Below, piece after piece: positions 17,881 to 25,185 of a stretch of 64,000 bases of DNA. The notes under the pieces are model-generated. The model did not search any database and was not told where the DNA came from. It saw only the letters and a program-made list of their open reading frames with translations. The stretch is from SZUA-38 sp965212525 (lineage in GTDB: Bacteria; Pseudomonadota; Gammaproteobacteria; Xanthomonadales; SZUA-38). Made by a program: the position numbers and the translations under genes. The DNA lies in NCBI GenBank assembly GCA_965212525.1, contig CBDBVC010000037.1, positions 124,001 to 188,000 on the forward strand. The letters run 5' to 3'. Position 1 is the first letter of the stretch; the number at the start of each line of letters is the position of its first letter.

Positions 17881-19026
17881 TCAGAAGATGTTCAGACATT
17901 CGGGCTCGATCGAGACCCATTCGATTCGCTGCAGCATCCTGCGATCGAGGTGAGCACATCCCGACTCGTCGATCAGCAGCACGTGAGACAGATTCATCTG
18001 CGACATGAGTGATTCGAGTGCGGATTCACCCGAGACTGCCAGTGCCGTTGCAGCTGCATCGGCGACACCACCGTTTGCAGCGATCACGGTGGCACTGATG
18101 ATGTGATCGACCGGGTAGCCTGTACTCGCATCGAGGATATGGCTGAAACGATGCCCGTCATACTGCTTGAATCGAATATAGTTTCCCGAAGTGAAGATGG
18201 CCTCATCACCCTTGATCGTGACACCGGCCAGCACATCCCCGCCGACAGGATCCCTGATTGCGATACGCCAGGGCTGTGCCATCTCACCATAGCCTCTGAG
18301 ATCGCCTCCGGCATTGACCAGCGCCGCAGGTACACCCTCATGCCTGAGCATTTCGATGACCCTGTCAACGGCGAACCCCTTGGCAAAACCGCTGACATCG
18401 AGACGAACATGAGGATTGCTGGAACTGACGGTGACATCATCCAGAACAAGATCATCCATTACCGGTTTTGCCCTCAGCCACTCGTCAATTGCAGCGGGAT
18501 CGGGTGGCGCAGTGGTGATCGGAAAGCGGTCGGTGTGAAAGCCCCACAAACGGATCAGGCCGCCGATGGCAGGATTGAAATAGCCCTGACTCTGGGCCGA
18601 CAGTTGTCTGGCCTGTTGCAACATGTTCAGAGTCCGTTCACTGACCCGACCTGAATCCCCGCGTGCAATGGCCTGGTTCAGGTCTTCCAGCTCGCCGGGC
18701 TGCCAGGGGTGCCAGGCATGGTGAAACTGCATCAGCTCGTCATTGACGGTGGCAAACAGCTGCTCTGCCCTGTCGGCATCGATACCGCGTAACAGCAGAG
18801 CGACTTCCGTGCCAAAGATATAGAACTGTGCATCGTGTTCGGTGAGATGTGCTGTTGTATGGTGTGTCGATACTGGAGGTGAGTTCTCGACGCTGTCGCA
18901 GCCCGTCTGAAGCAGGCCAGCCAGTATTGTCGTGATGATCAGTAAGCGTCTTGCAGTTGAGGTGAATCGGGTACAGAGAAGAATGTCAGGTCTTTTCAAG
19001 ACGCTCAAGTATGTCCCTGTCCTCAT
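17881..19026 (-). CDS. apbE: FAD:protein FMN transferase (ApbE), lipoprotein
   Basis: About 381 residues from the ATG at 19026; the true start is unclear because no candidate has a good ribosome site, and the frame also stays open to 19065. It attaches FMN to Thr or Ser of flavoproteins such as RnfG or NqrC in the periplasm. A lipoprotein signal ends in LAGLLQTGC. Family motifs are VRLDVSGFAKGFAVD, LVNAGGDLRGYG and the metal-binding VADAAATAL. Its start lies inside the 3' end of the PilZ gene (about 40 bp overlap). No rnf or nqr genes are in this window. Confidence 0.92.
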   Translation of the reverse strand: MRTGTYLSVLKRPDILLCTRFTSTARRLLIITTILAGLLQTGCDSVENSPPVSTHHTTAHLTEHDAQFYIFGTEVALLLRGIDADRAEQLFATVNDELMQFHHAWHPWQPGELEDLNQAIARGDSGRVSERTLNMLQQARQLSAQSQGYFNPAIGGLIRLWGFHTDRFPITTAPPDPAAIDEWLRAKPVMDDLVLDDVTVSSSNPHVRLDVSGFAKGFAVDRVIEMLRHEGVPAALVNAGGDLRGYGEMAQPWRIAIRDPVGGDVLAGVTIKGDEAIFTSGNYIRFKQYDGHRFSHILDASTGYPVDHIISATVIAANGGVADAAATALAVSGESALESLMSQMNLSHVLLIDESGCAHLDRRMLQRIEWVSIEPECLNIF

Positions 19027-19306
19027 CTGAAATGTCGATGATCTCGAATCCGGCCCAATAGACATTATTGCTCAACGCCTCGTTGATCCACAATGACTCG
19101 ATACCCAGCTTCATGACTTCAGCCGAACCGGGCAGGGTAAACGACACACGAAACAGGGATTCACTTTCGATCGTACTGCGGGTGATCAGCATCAGTCCGT
19201 GAGAGGAGATATTGGCCAGCTGACCGAACTGCTCACGTGTCACTGCGTCGTAGACAGGTATAACCTCCTCGAATATATGTCGAGAATGCTGACGCATGTT
19301 TTCCAT
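18986..19306 (-). CDS. PilZ domain protein (c-di-GMP binding)
   Basis: 106 residues, essentially a single PilZ beta-barrel. Both nucleotide-binding motifs are intact: RxxxR at R5-R9 (RQHSR) and N/DxSxxG at N32-S34-G37 (NISSHG), so it should bind cyclic di-GMP. The C-terminal half ends with WAGFEIIDISDEDRDILERL, typical of stand-alone PilZ proteins. The 3' end overlaps the apbE start. A DUF1631 gene is upstream on the same strand, and a diguanylate cyclase is encoded at 56.7 kb. Target unknown. Confidence 0.9.
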   Translation of the reverse strand: MENMRQHSRHIFEEVIPVYDAVTREQFGQLANISSHGLMLITRSTIESESLFRVSFTLPGSAEVMKLGIESLWINEALSNNVYWAGFEIIDISDEDRDILERLEKT

Positions 19307-19422
19307 ATTGGCCCCCAGTCCTACGAAAATTTTACTTCTCCCTTACTCAGTGTAACCAAAGTTTAACATTTCACAATCTCTTGTATAACTCGACAATGTG
19401 AACCCTATGTGAAATCAACTGT

Positions 19423-22092
19423 TCAGTCAGTGGTCAGCGTGGACAGTTTTTTCAGCTGCCTGAATATGCCCTCAAGTGCACGATCCATCAGAGGTTTTTT
19501 CTTCGGTGTGAATATTCTAGCCTTCTTGTCAGCCATGTATTCGGCAAGATCATGCATGGTGATCTGCTCACAGGAGGCGCCTCGATTATTGACCAGCATG
19601 CAACGATCGGTCACGGGGCTGTACCAGGCCAGTTTGCGCTTGACCCACTCAGTCGTGTCCTTGAACAGGATCTCGAACCACGTACCAAATTCCAGCTTGC
19701 GCAGCCGATTGAGCATGGTGGTCTGATCTGAAGTCAGTGAACGGCTCGATGTCTTGAGGATTGGCTCGGCAATCCTGGCCTTGACCTTGAGCGCCTTTGG
19801 CAACAGTTCTGCGTTATCGAGCAGATCCGGTTTTTCAGGTGGCTTCTGTTGTGGGTCAGGCTCGAATCGCTCGTAGACAACCGAAGGATCCGGCTTAGTC
19901 TTCGACTCACTCCTTGCTTCCTGTTCTTCCAGTTTCTCACTGTCGGCTTTCGCTTCGGTAACCGCTTCGTTCAGCGCCTGTTCGGACAGATCCTCTGCTT
20001 CATGTTCTGCAGGCTGCGCTCTGGCCTCGGCTGTTGCCGGCGATGCGGATTCGGCCACGGCCTCCTCAGCAGATTCCACTTCTTCCGGCAGAGGCTCGCT
20101 GACTGCTGTCTCGGGTGCCTCTGAATCCTCAGCCGTTTTTGCCAGTGACCAGCGATGACAGGCCTGAAGGTTGGCCATCACATCCTTGATGTCGTTTTCG
20201 TAATAGCCTACCTGACTCAGACCACGATTCAGTTCCGTGTAGAGCCATTCCCTGCGATTGTTGATACTGGACTTGACCGAATCGTGCAGGTCTTCCTGCA
20301 CCGATATGATCAGCATGTTGGCAACACCAATTGCCGTATTCCAGATTTCACTCTTGTCACCATGTCTCAACAGGATCAGGCCCAGGTAATCGGCCCATGG
20401 TTTTTGCAGCACCGACTTGATGAACAGGGGTGGATTGTGTTTTTCGATCAGCTGATCAACGACCTGCTGTGCCTGTTTTCTGGCCAGCTCCAGTCGTTCC
20501 TGCCCCTGCAAGGTTTCAACATGTCGCTTCTCTGAAATCTGGGCTTTCCGGCTAAGCAGCTTGATGTGCTTGTCCAGATCATCAATCAGGTCGCGGAATA
20601 CACCCACATCGTCATTGAATTCGTTGAGAACATGCTCGGTTGCCGTCTGCATCTTGCCGAAGGTCTTCGAGTCTTCAGGTGTATCGCCCAGCCAGAGCTC
20701 GCCGGCTTCCGCGATGGTATTGAACAGCTGTCTGGCCGGGTGCTCGGTATTGTTGAAGAACTCCTCATCCTGCAATGCAACTCGCAGCATGGGTACCTGT
20801 AACTGCGTCAACAGGTTTTCCACCTTGCGGTGAAGCATGGTTTCCTGTTCAACGAACTGGTACAGCATTTCGAATATGTCAAAGGTCTGGCTGTGTGATT
20901 CACTCAGCGCATAGGATTCACCATCCTTGGTCAGCAACTTGCCGAGCGAGGCCTTCAGATCGGCGATGCTGGGCTGGGATGACTCACTGCCGACTCGCGC
21001 CGCATTCGATTGAAGCGACGACAGCGCATTCTGCAGTTTGGCATGCGGAACACTGCTTTGTCCGGCTGCACCGCCCTGCTGCTGGTAGCGCTGCGAAATC
21101 AGATCCCGGATGTTTGAAATCAGGTTCTTGTTCTGGGCAGGATCATTGGGAATCTGACGCGCCGGTGCGCTCGCTGCCTGCTGCTGTGTACTGTCAGTGC
21201 TGCGGCGTTGCGGTATGACAGGGCCGTCAGTGGCACGACGCATCGGATGTGGCGGCACCTGCTGTGCCTGTTCACCGGGATCAGTTCCCTGTTCTGTCTG
21301 TTCTGCCTCTTCTGCCAGTTTTGCCAGTTCTTCAGCTTCTGCGGCATCCGGCTCCTGACGGCCTGACCGGCTGGCCTTGAAGTGCGGTGAGGGCTCCAGA
21401 TTGGGCAGAATATCCTCATCGATCAGGTAGGCATTGATGTCGTGATAGCAGTGACCGATTTCCGTCTGGATAATCAGATCCAGTTCCTTGAACAGCTCCG
21501 CCTTGGGAAAGGCTTCATCGGAAATCTGGTCCATGCTGCGCTGAATGGCTTCACCCAGTTTCAGTGGCCCGCATGGATTATTGTCATCCTTGATTCGCTT
21601 GCCGCCATGATTGAGCACCGAGAATCGCTCATTCAGGGAATAGATCTCCTGCGCCTGGCGCAACTCGACCTTGCTGACCATGCCCAGCATGATCAGTTTT
21701 TCTTCGAGATCCTCATCATCGATCAGTTTCAGTTCGGAACGGTTGCCGGGTTTTTCCGGTTCTGGTTCTTCGATAGTGGTTTGCTGCGGATTGATCAACG
21801 CGCTGAAATTGTCAGCCACTGCCTCACACATCAGTTCGCTGAAACGCGACTGCTGTTTCAGCATCTGGTCACGCTGATTCAGATAGTCGTTCTGTTGCTG
21901 GGTGGATTCTGCCTGATCGGCACTGTCAAACAGGTTTTCACTGACTGCCTCGGCTGCAGGTGAAACAAACTGCCTGAAATAATCTACGGTAATCGAACTG
22001 CATTTTTGCAGAAGCTGTTGCCGTCGGTTCTGATCTGATTTCAGTTTTCTGTCCCCGGCAGGATCGAGTTGGCCACCACCACGCACAACCAT
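19423..22092 (-). CDS. DUF1631 family large cytoplasmic protein
   Basis: 889 residues from the ATG at 22092 (AAGGG 8 nt upstream); a longer frame to 22149 is weakly supported. The sequence matches the DUF1631 family: an N-terminal helical region, low-complexity Glu/Ala/Gln-rich linkers (about 270-330 and 680-750), a central conserved helical block containing LHRKVENLLTQLQVPMLRVAL and FNDDVGVFRDLIDDL, and a C-terminal beta-rich domain with FGTWFEILF and WYSPVTDRCMLVNNRG. The C-terminal part looks PilZ-like in strand pattern, but I cannot prove it. No signal peptide or membrane segment. Function unknown; it neighbours a true PilZ gene. Confidence 0.85.
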   Translation of the reverse strand: MVVRGGGQLDPAGDRKLKSDQNRRQQLLQKCSSITVDYFRQFVSPAAEAVSENLFDSADQAESTQQQNDYLNQRDQMLKQQSRFSELMCEAVADNFSALINPQQTTIEEPEPEKPGNRSELKLIDDEDLEEKLIMLGMVSKVELRQAQEIYSLNERFSVLNHGGKRIKDDNNPCGPLKLGEAIQRSMDQISDEAFPKAELFKELDLIIQTEIGHCYHDINAYLIDEDILPNLEPSPHFKASRSGRQEPDAAEAEELAKLAEEAEQTEQGTDPGEQAQQVPPHPMRRATDGPVIPQRRSTDSTQQQAASAPARQIPNDPAQNKNLISNIRDLISQRYQQQGGAAGQSSVPHAKLQNALSSLQSNAARVGSESSQPSIADLKASLGKLLTKDGESYALSESHSQTFDIFEMLYQFVEQETMLHRKVENLLTQLQVPMLRVALQDEEFFNNTEHPARQLFNTIAEAGELWLGDTPEDSKTFGKMQTATEHVLNEFNDDVGVFRDLIDDLDKHIKLLSRKAQISEKRHVETLQGQERLELARKQAQQVVDQLIEKHNPPLFIKSVLQKPWADYLGLILLRHGDKSEIWNTAIGVANMLIISVQEDLHDSVKSSINNRREWLYTELNRGLSQVGYYENDIKDVMANLQACHRWSLAKTAEDSEAPETAVSEPLPEEVESAEEAVAESASPATAEARAQPAEHEAEDLSEQALNEAVTEAKADSEKLEEQEARSESKTKPDPSVVYERFEPDPQQKPPEKPDLLDNAELLPKALKVKARIAEPILKTSSRSLTSDQTTMLNRLRKLEFGTWFEILFKDTTEWVKRKLAWYSPVTDRCMLVNNRGASCEQITMHDLAEYMADKKARIFTPKKKPLMDRALEGIFRQLKKLSTLTTD

Positions 22093-22202
22093 AAAACTAC
22101 CCTTGCAAAGATGAAAATTGTCCAAACATACTAGCTCATTTTTGCACAAGTTGCAGAATTGTGCCGAATTGCAAGTTAACTATTTGCAAACTCTGAAATC
22201 AC

Positions 22203-22241
22203 AAAAAGGCGGTGTTGAACCGGTTTCCGCAGAAACCGGTT
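22203..22241 (-). terminator. Rho-independent terminator of the btuB-like gene
   Basis: A perfect 10 bp stem (AACCGGTTTC / GAAACCGGTT, positions 22218-22241) with a 4 nt loop lies 9 nt after the btuB-like stop. On the minus strand it is followed, after about 8 nt, by GCCTTTTTG. The stem is strong; the T-run is slightly displaced from it. Confidence 0.65.
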
Positions 22242-22250
22242 CTGTGCAAA

Positions 22251-24092
22251 TCAGAATTGCCAGCGTAATGCCAGATAACCTGAACGCCCCGGTGTATTGA
22301 AGCCACTGGCCAGCTGATAGTCTTCATCCAGAATATTGTCCAGTCGCGCTTCAAGCTGGACGCGATCGGTCAACGGCATGCGTCCGCGCAAGGCCAGCAG
22401 TGAATAACTGTCCAGTGTTGCGCCGAAATCTTCGGCCTCATCACTGTAGAAGTATTCCACACCCACTGACGACCCGGCATCGAAACTGTAATCAGCCGAG
22501 AACGACAGTTTCTGATCAGGGCGTCGCAACAGTGCGCTGTTGCTGTCTGCATTCTCGGCATCCTGCAATGTGACACTGGATTGTAGCTGCAGCCTGGGGT
22601 GCACATAGCGGTATGCCAGCTCGACGCCACGCAGGTCGGCACGCGCAATATTGATGGCCATGAAGTCGTCACCAGCGAACGAGATCAGGTTCTCGACATC
22701 GGTGTGATAGGCACTGATCGAACCGCGATGACGTTGCTGGACGAAACTCAGGCTCAGCTCGGTACTGTCAGACTGTTCTGGCTGCAGATCGGGATTGCCG
22801 GCGAACAGACCTCCGAAACCGGGTGACAGCTGCTCACTGAGATTGGGTGCCCTGAAGGCTTCACCGTAACTGGCAGCAAGGCGCCAGTGCTCATCGATTT
22901 GAAAACCATAGGCTACCCGCCCGGTGGATTCGGTATCAAACTCGGAGTTGTCATCGACGCGCAGCGACAGTTGCAGGCTGTGTTGCCCCAGTTGACGTGC
23001 ATAACCGGCAAAGACGGCCGCATTCTGACGATCTCCGGAATAGACTGGCGTATTGCCAAAGGTATCCAGGCTCTTTCCCTGCTCATCAACAAAGGCCAGA
23101 CCGAAGGTGTAGCTCACCTCACTTGTCGGCTGATAATCAAGCTGCCAGTCCAGGTCAATTCGATCGGATTCAGATGCACTGAAAAACGCCGTCGTTTTAC
23201 GATCCTCACTGCTGTAGCCCAGATTGAGCCGATGCTGCCAGTCGCTGCCAAGCTGACCGAACAGCGATACAGTAAACTGATCCTGATCAGTTTCCGAAAC
23301 ACCCTCGTCGAATTCGGTTTCATTGTCCGAGACATAAAAGGAGGCACTCAATCGGTGGCTGGCGAGGGTAGTTTCCAGGCCACCGGTGAGAGACCAGACC
23401 TGATGACCGTCATCATCGGGGTTAAACGAAAATCCGTTAGGGTTCTGTGAAGAAAAGCCGTCGACATCTCGATATTCAGCCGTGAGCCAGCTGTCGAATG
23501 CCTGGGTTTCGGATTGCCAGCGACCACCCACTTCGTATTCGTGGTCGCTGTAGGAGCCAGCTCGCACTCGTGCATGGTAGCCATCGGGTCTGCGGGTGAA
23601 AATCTGGATCACACCACCGATGGCATCGGATCCGTAGAAACTCGCGGCAGGACCGCGCACCAGCTCGATTCTCTGTATCTGTGATACCGGCAGGTTTTCC
23701 CAGGCGAATGCACCCGTGTTCACAGATGACATGCGAGTGCCATCGATCAGAACCAGTACATGATTGGAATTGGATCCACGCAGGAACAGGCTGGTCTGCG
23801 AACCCGGGCCACCGGTTCGAGCGATGTCGACACCAGGCAGCACGTGCAGCAGCTCGAGCAGATCGGAAGCGGCCGATCGTTCGATATCGTCACGCGTCAG
23901 CACATCGGCTGTTGCCAGCGTTTCTGTCACCGACTCACTGACTCTCGATGCCGTGATGATCATGATGTCCTGCTCCAGCACGTCATCAGCCGAAACCGCA
24001 GGGAATGCAATTGCGAGAACCACAGCCAGTGCGCAGGAATACAGAGATTGCCTGAGCTGCCGTGCTCGCCTGAGGGTATTGATGTTGTTCAT
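22251..24092 (-). CDS. btuB: BtuB-like TonB-dependent outer membrane receptor for cobalamin
   Basis: 613 residues from the ATG at 24092, with GGGAG upstream; the open frame to 24179 runs into the riboswitch region. A signal peptide ends near PAVSADD. A TonB-box-like region (DIMIITASR) leads into the plug domain (about 45-160: LLHVLPGVDIARTGGPG, VLVLIDGTRM, IELVRGPAASFYGSDAIGG), followed by a barrel of about 22 strands ending in aromatic F (LALRWQF). The length equals E. coli BtuB. A cobalamin riboswitch directly upstream supports B12 as substrate. A terminator follows the gene, and btuFCD are not in this window. Confidence 0.93.
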   Translation of the reverse strand: MNNINTLRRARQLRQSLYSCALAVVLAIAFPAVSADDVLEQDIMIITASRVSESVTETLATADVLTRDDIERSAASDLLELLHVLPGVDIARTGGPGSQTSLFLRGSNSNHVLVLIDGTRMSSVNTGAFAWENLPVSQIQRIELVRGPAASFYGSDAIGGVIQIFTRRPDGYHARVRAGSYSDHEYEVGGRWQSETQAFDSWLTAEYRDVDGFSSQNPNGFSFNPDDDGHQVWSLTGGLETTLASHRLSASFYVSDNETEFDEGVSETDQDQFTVSLFGQLGSDWQHRLNLGYSSEDRKTTAFFSASESDRIDLDWQLDYQPTSEVSYTFGLAFVDEQGKSLDTFGNTPVYSGDRQNAAVFAGYARQLGQHSLQLSLRVDDNSEFDTESTGRVAYGFQIDEHWRLAASYGEAFRAPNLSEQLSPGFGGLFAGNPDLQPEQSDSTELSLSFVQQRHRGSISAYHTDVENLISFAGDDFMAINIARADLRGVELAYRYVHPRLQLQSSVTLQDAENADSNSALLRRPDQKLSFSADYSFDAGSSVGVEYFYSDEAEDFGATLDSYSLLALRGRMPLTDRVQLEARLDNILDEDYQLASGFNTPGRSGYLALRWQF

Positions 24093-24189
24093 GGTTAACT
24101 CCCGAATCGTGTCTTTACGAGAGTTGCTGTGGGGAAGGTGAAACCAGGTCAGGATTTCAAGTGTCGCCCACCGCAACACATTCTGGCCA

Positions 24190-24372
24190 AAGGGCCGCCG
24201 TCAGGCCGGTCTCCGGGCTTGTGAGCATTGGACAGATCCCCTTCCCGCGTGACATGACACAGTGGTATGGATCAATCCCCTCACTTACCGTTGCGGGGGC
24301 AGCACTGGATTTACACCAGTTTCCCGTTTCACCTGCAGGATCCGGTTGGACCCGTCGGGCACCTGAAACAGT
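24190..24372 (-). promoter_or_regulatory. Cobalamin riboswitch
   Basis: Reading on the minus strand, the conserved core GCTGCCCCCGCAACGGTAA follows GGTGTAAATCCAGT, and the downstream B12-box equivalent reads AGCCCGGAGACCGGCC. These are the hallmarks of the AdoCbl/cobalamin aptamer, in the right order and spacing, directly before the BtuB-like receptor. It should shut off receptor expression when cobalamin is sufficient. About 100 nt separate the aptamer from the start codon, enough for an expression platform; no obvious T-run terminator is seen there, so control may be translational. Confidence 0.95.
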
Positions 24373-24373
24373 C

Positions 24374-24396
24374 GAATCAGTGCACCGCACTGATTC
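24374..24396 (-). repeat. Perfect 10 bp hairpin at the 5' end of the riboswitch leader
   Basis: The arms GAATCAGTGC and GCACTGATTC are exact inverted repeats around a 3 nt loop. The hairpin lies just upstream of the cobalamin aptamer and just downstream of a possible -10 box, so it would form the very 5' end of the transcript. It may protect the leader from RppH/RNase E-dependent decay or be an operator; no T-run follows on either strand. Confidence 0.6.
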
Positions 24397-24405
24397 AGGG
24401 ACGGC

Positions 24406-24411
24406 ACTTTA
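24406..24411 (-). promoter_or_regulatory. Candidate extended -10 box for the btuB-like leader
   Basis: On the minus strand AGTGCTAAAGT contains a TGnTAAAGT extended -10. Transcription from it would start about where the perfect 10 bp hairpin and riboswitch begin. The -35 region (CTGGCA at 18 bp) is poor, as expected for an extended -10 promoter. Confidence 0.3.
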
Positions 24412-24532
24412 GCACTGCACCCGGACAGATGCCAGCATATTCAGCCCGTCTCGCTGCAGCGCCGGTCAATCCGGACTTGCTGCCACAGATTGACTGTGCT
24501 TCAATTCAGACAACTGAAATCTGGAGATACCC

Positions 24533-25024
24533 ATGATTGACCCGGATGGATATCGACCCAATGTCGGCATTATCCTGAGACGAGAAGATGGACGGGTTTT
24601 CTGGGCAAGACGGATCAACCATGATGGCTGGCAATTCCCACAGGGTGGCATGGCCACCGATGAAACACCCGCCGAAGCCATGTACCGCGAGTTGCGGGAG
24701 GAAACCGGACTCAAGCCGGAGCATGTCTCTGTGCTCGGCGAGACGCCGGGCTGGCTGAAATACCGCCTGCCGGAAAAATACCTGCGTCGCGGCAGCAAGC
24801 CGTTGTGCCTTGGGCAGAAACAGGTCTGGTTTCTGCTGCAGATGACCGTCGGCGAGGAGTACCTGGACCTGGAGTCCAATGGCTCGCCGGAATTCGATGC
24901 CTTCAGGTGGGTCGAATTCTGGTACCCGGCCAGAAATGTGGTGCATTTCAAGCGGCGTGTCTACCGTCGGGCCCTCAAATACTTCGAACCGCTGACACTG
25001 CTGAATGACCAGGCAACCGGCTGA
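24533..25024 (+). CDS. rppH: RNA pyrophosphohydrolase
   Basis: 163 residues, normal for RppH. It removes pyrophosphate from the 5' end of triphosphorylated mRNAs and so triggers RNase E-dependent decay. The start MIDPDGYRPNVGIIL is family-typical. The Nudix box GGMATDETPAEAMYRELREE is intact, and WQFPQGG, LPEKYLRR and the C-terminal FKRRVYRRAL are RppH signatures. It is divergent from the riboswitch/btuB unit; no ptsP follows, as it often does in other gammaproteobacteria. The convergent prc gene and its terminator lie downstream. Confidence 0.96.
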   Translation: MIDPDGYRPNVGIILRREDGRVFWARRINHDGWQFPQGGMATDETPAEAMYRELREETGLKPEHVSVLGETPGWLKYRLPEKYLRRGSKPLCLGQKQVWFLLQMTVGEEYLDLESNGSPEFDAFRWVEFWYPARNVVHFKRRVYRRALKYFEPLTLLNDQATG

Positions 25025-25127
25025 ACGCTGAATTCAGCTGAGCACAACTGATCGGGAATACGGGTCTGGACACCCGCTTCTCATAACCCCCTGTCCTGTC
25101 AGCCGAAGACCAAGCAGAAAAGTCAAC

Positions 25128-25158
25128 ACAAAAAAGCGCCGGCACTCAGGCCGGCGCT
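25128..25158 (-). terminator. Rho-independent terminator of prc
   Basis: A perfect 9 bp GC-rich stem (AGCGCCGGC / GCCGGCGCT with a 6 nt loop), followed on the minus strand by TTTTTTGTG, lies 28 nt after the prc stop. It is a textbook intrinsic terminator. It could also block readthrough from rppH, but the T-run orientation favours prc. Confidence 0.88.
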
Positions 25159-25185
25159 GTCATTCTGTCAACCGTGTCACTGAGA

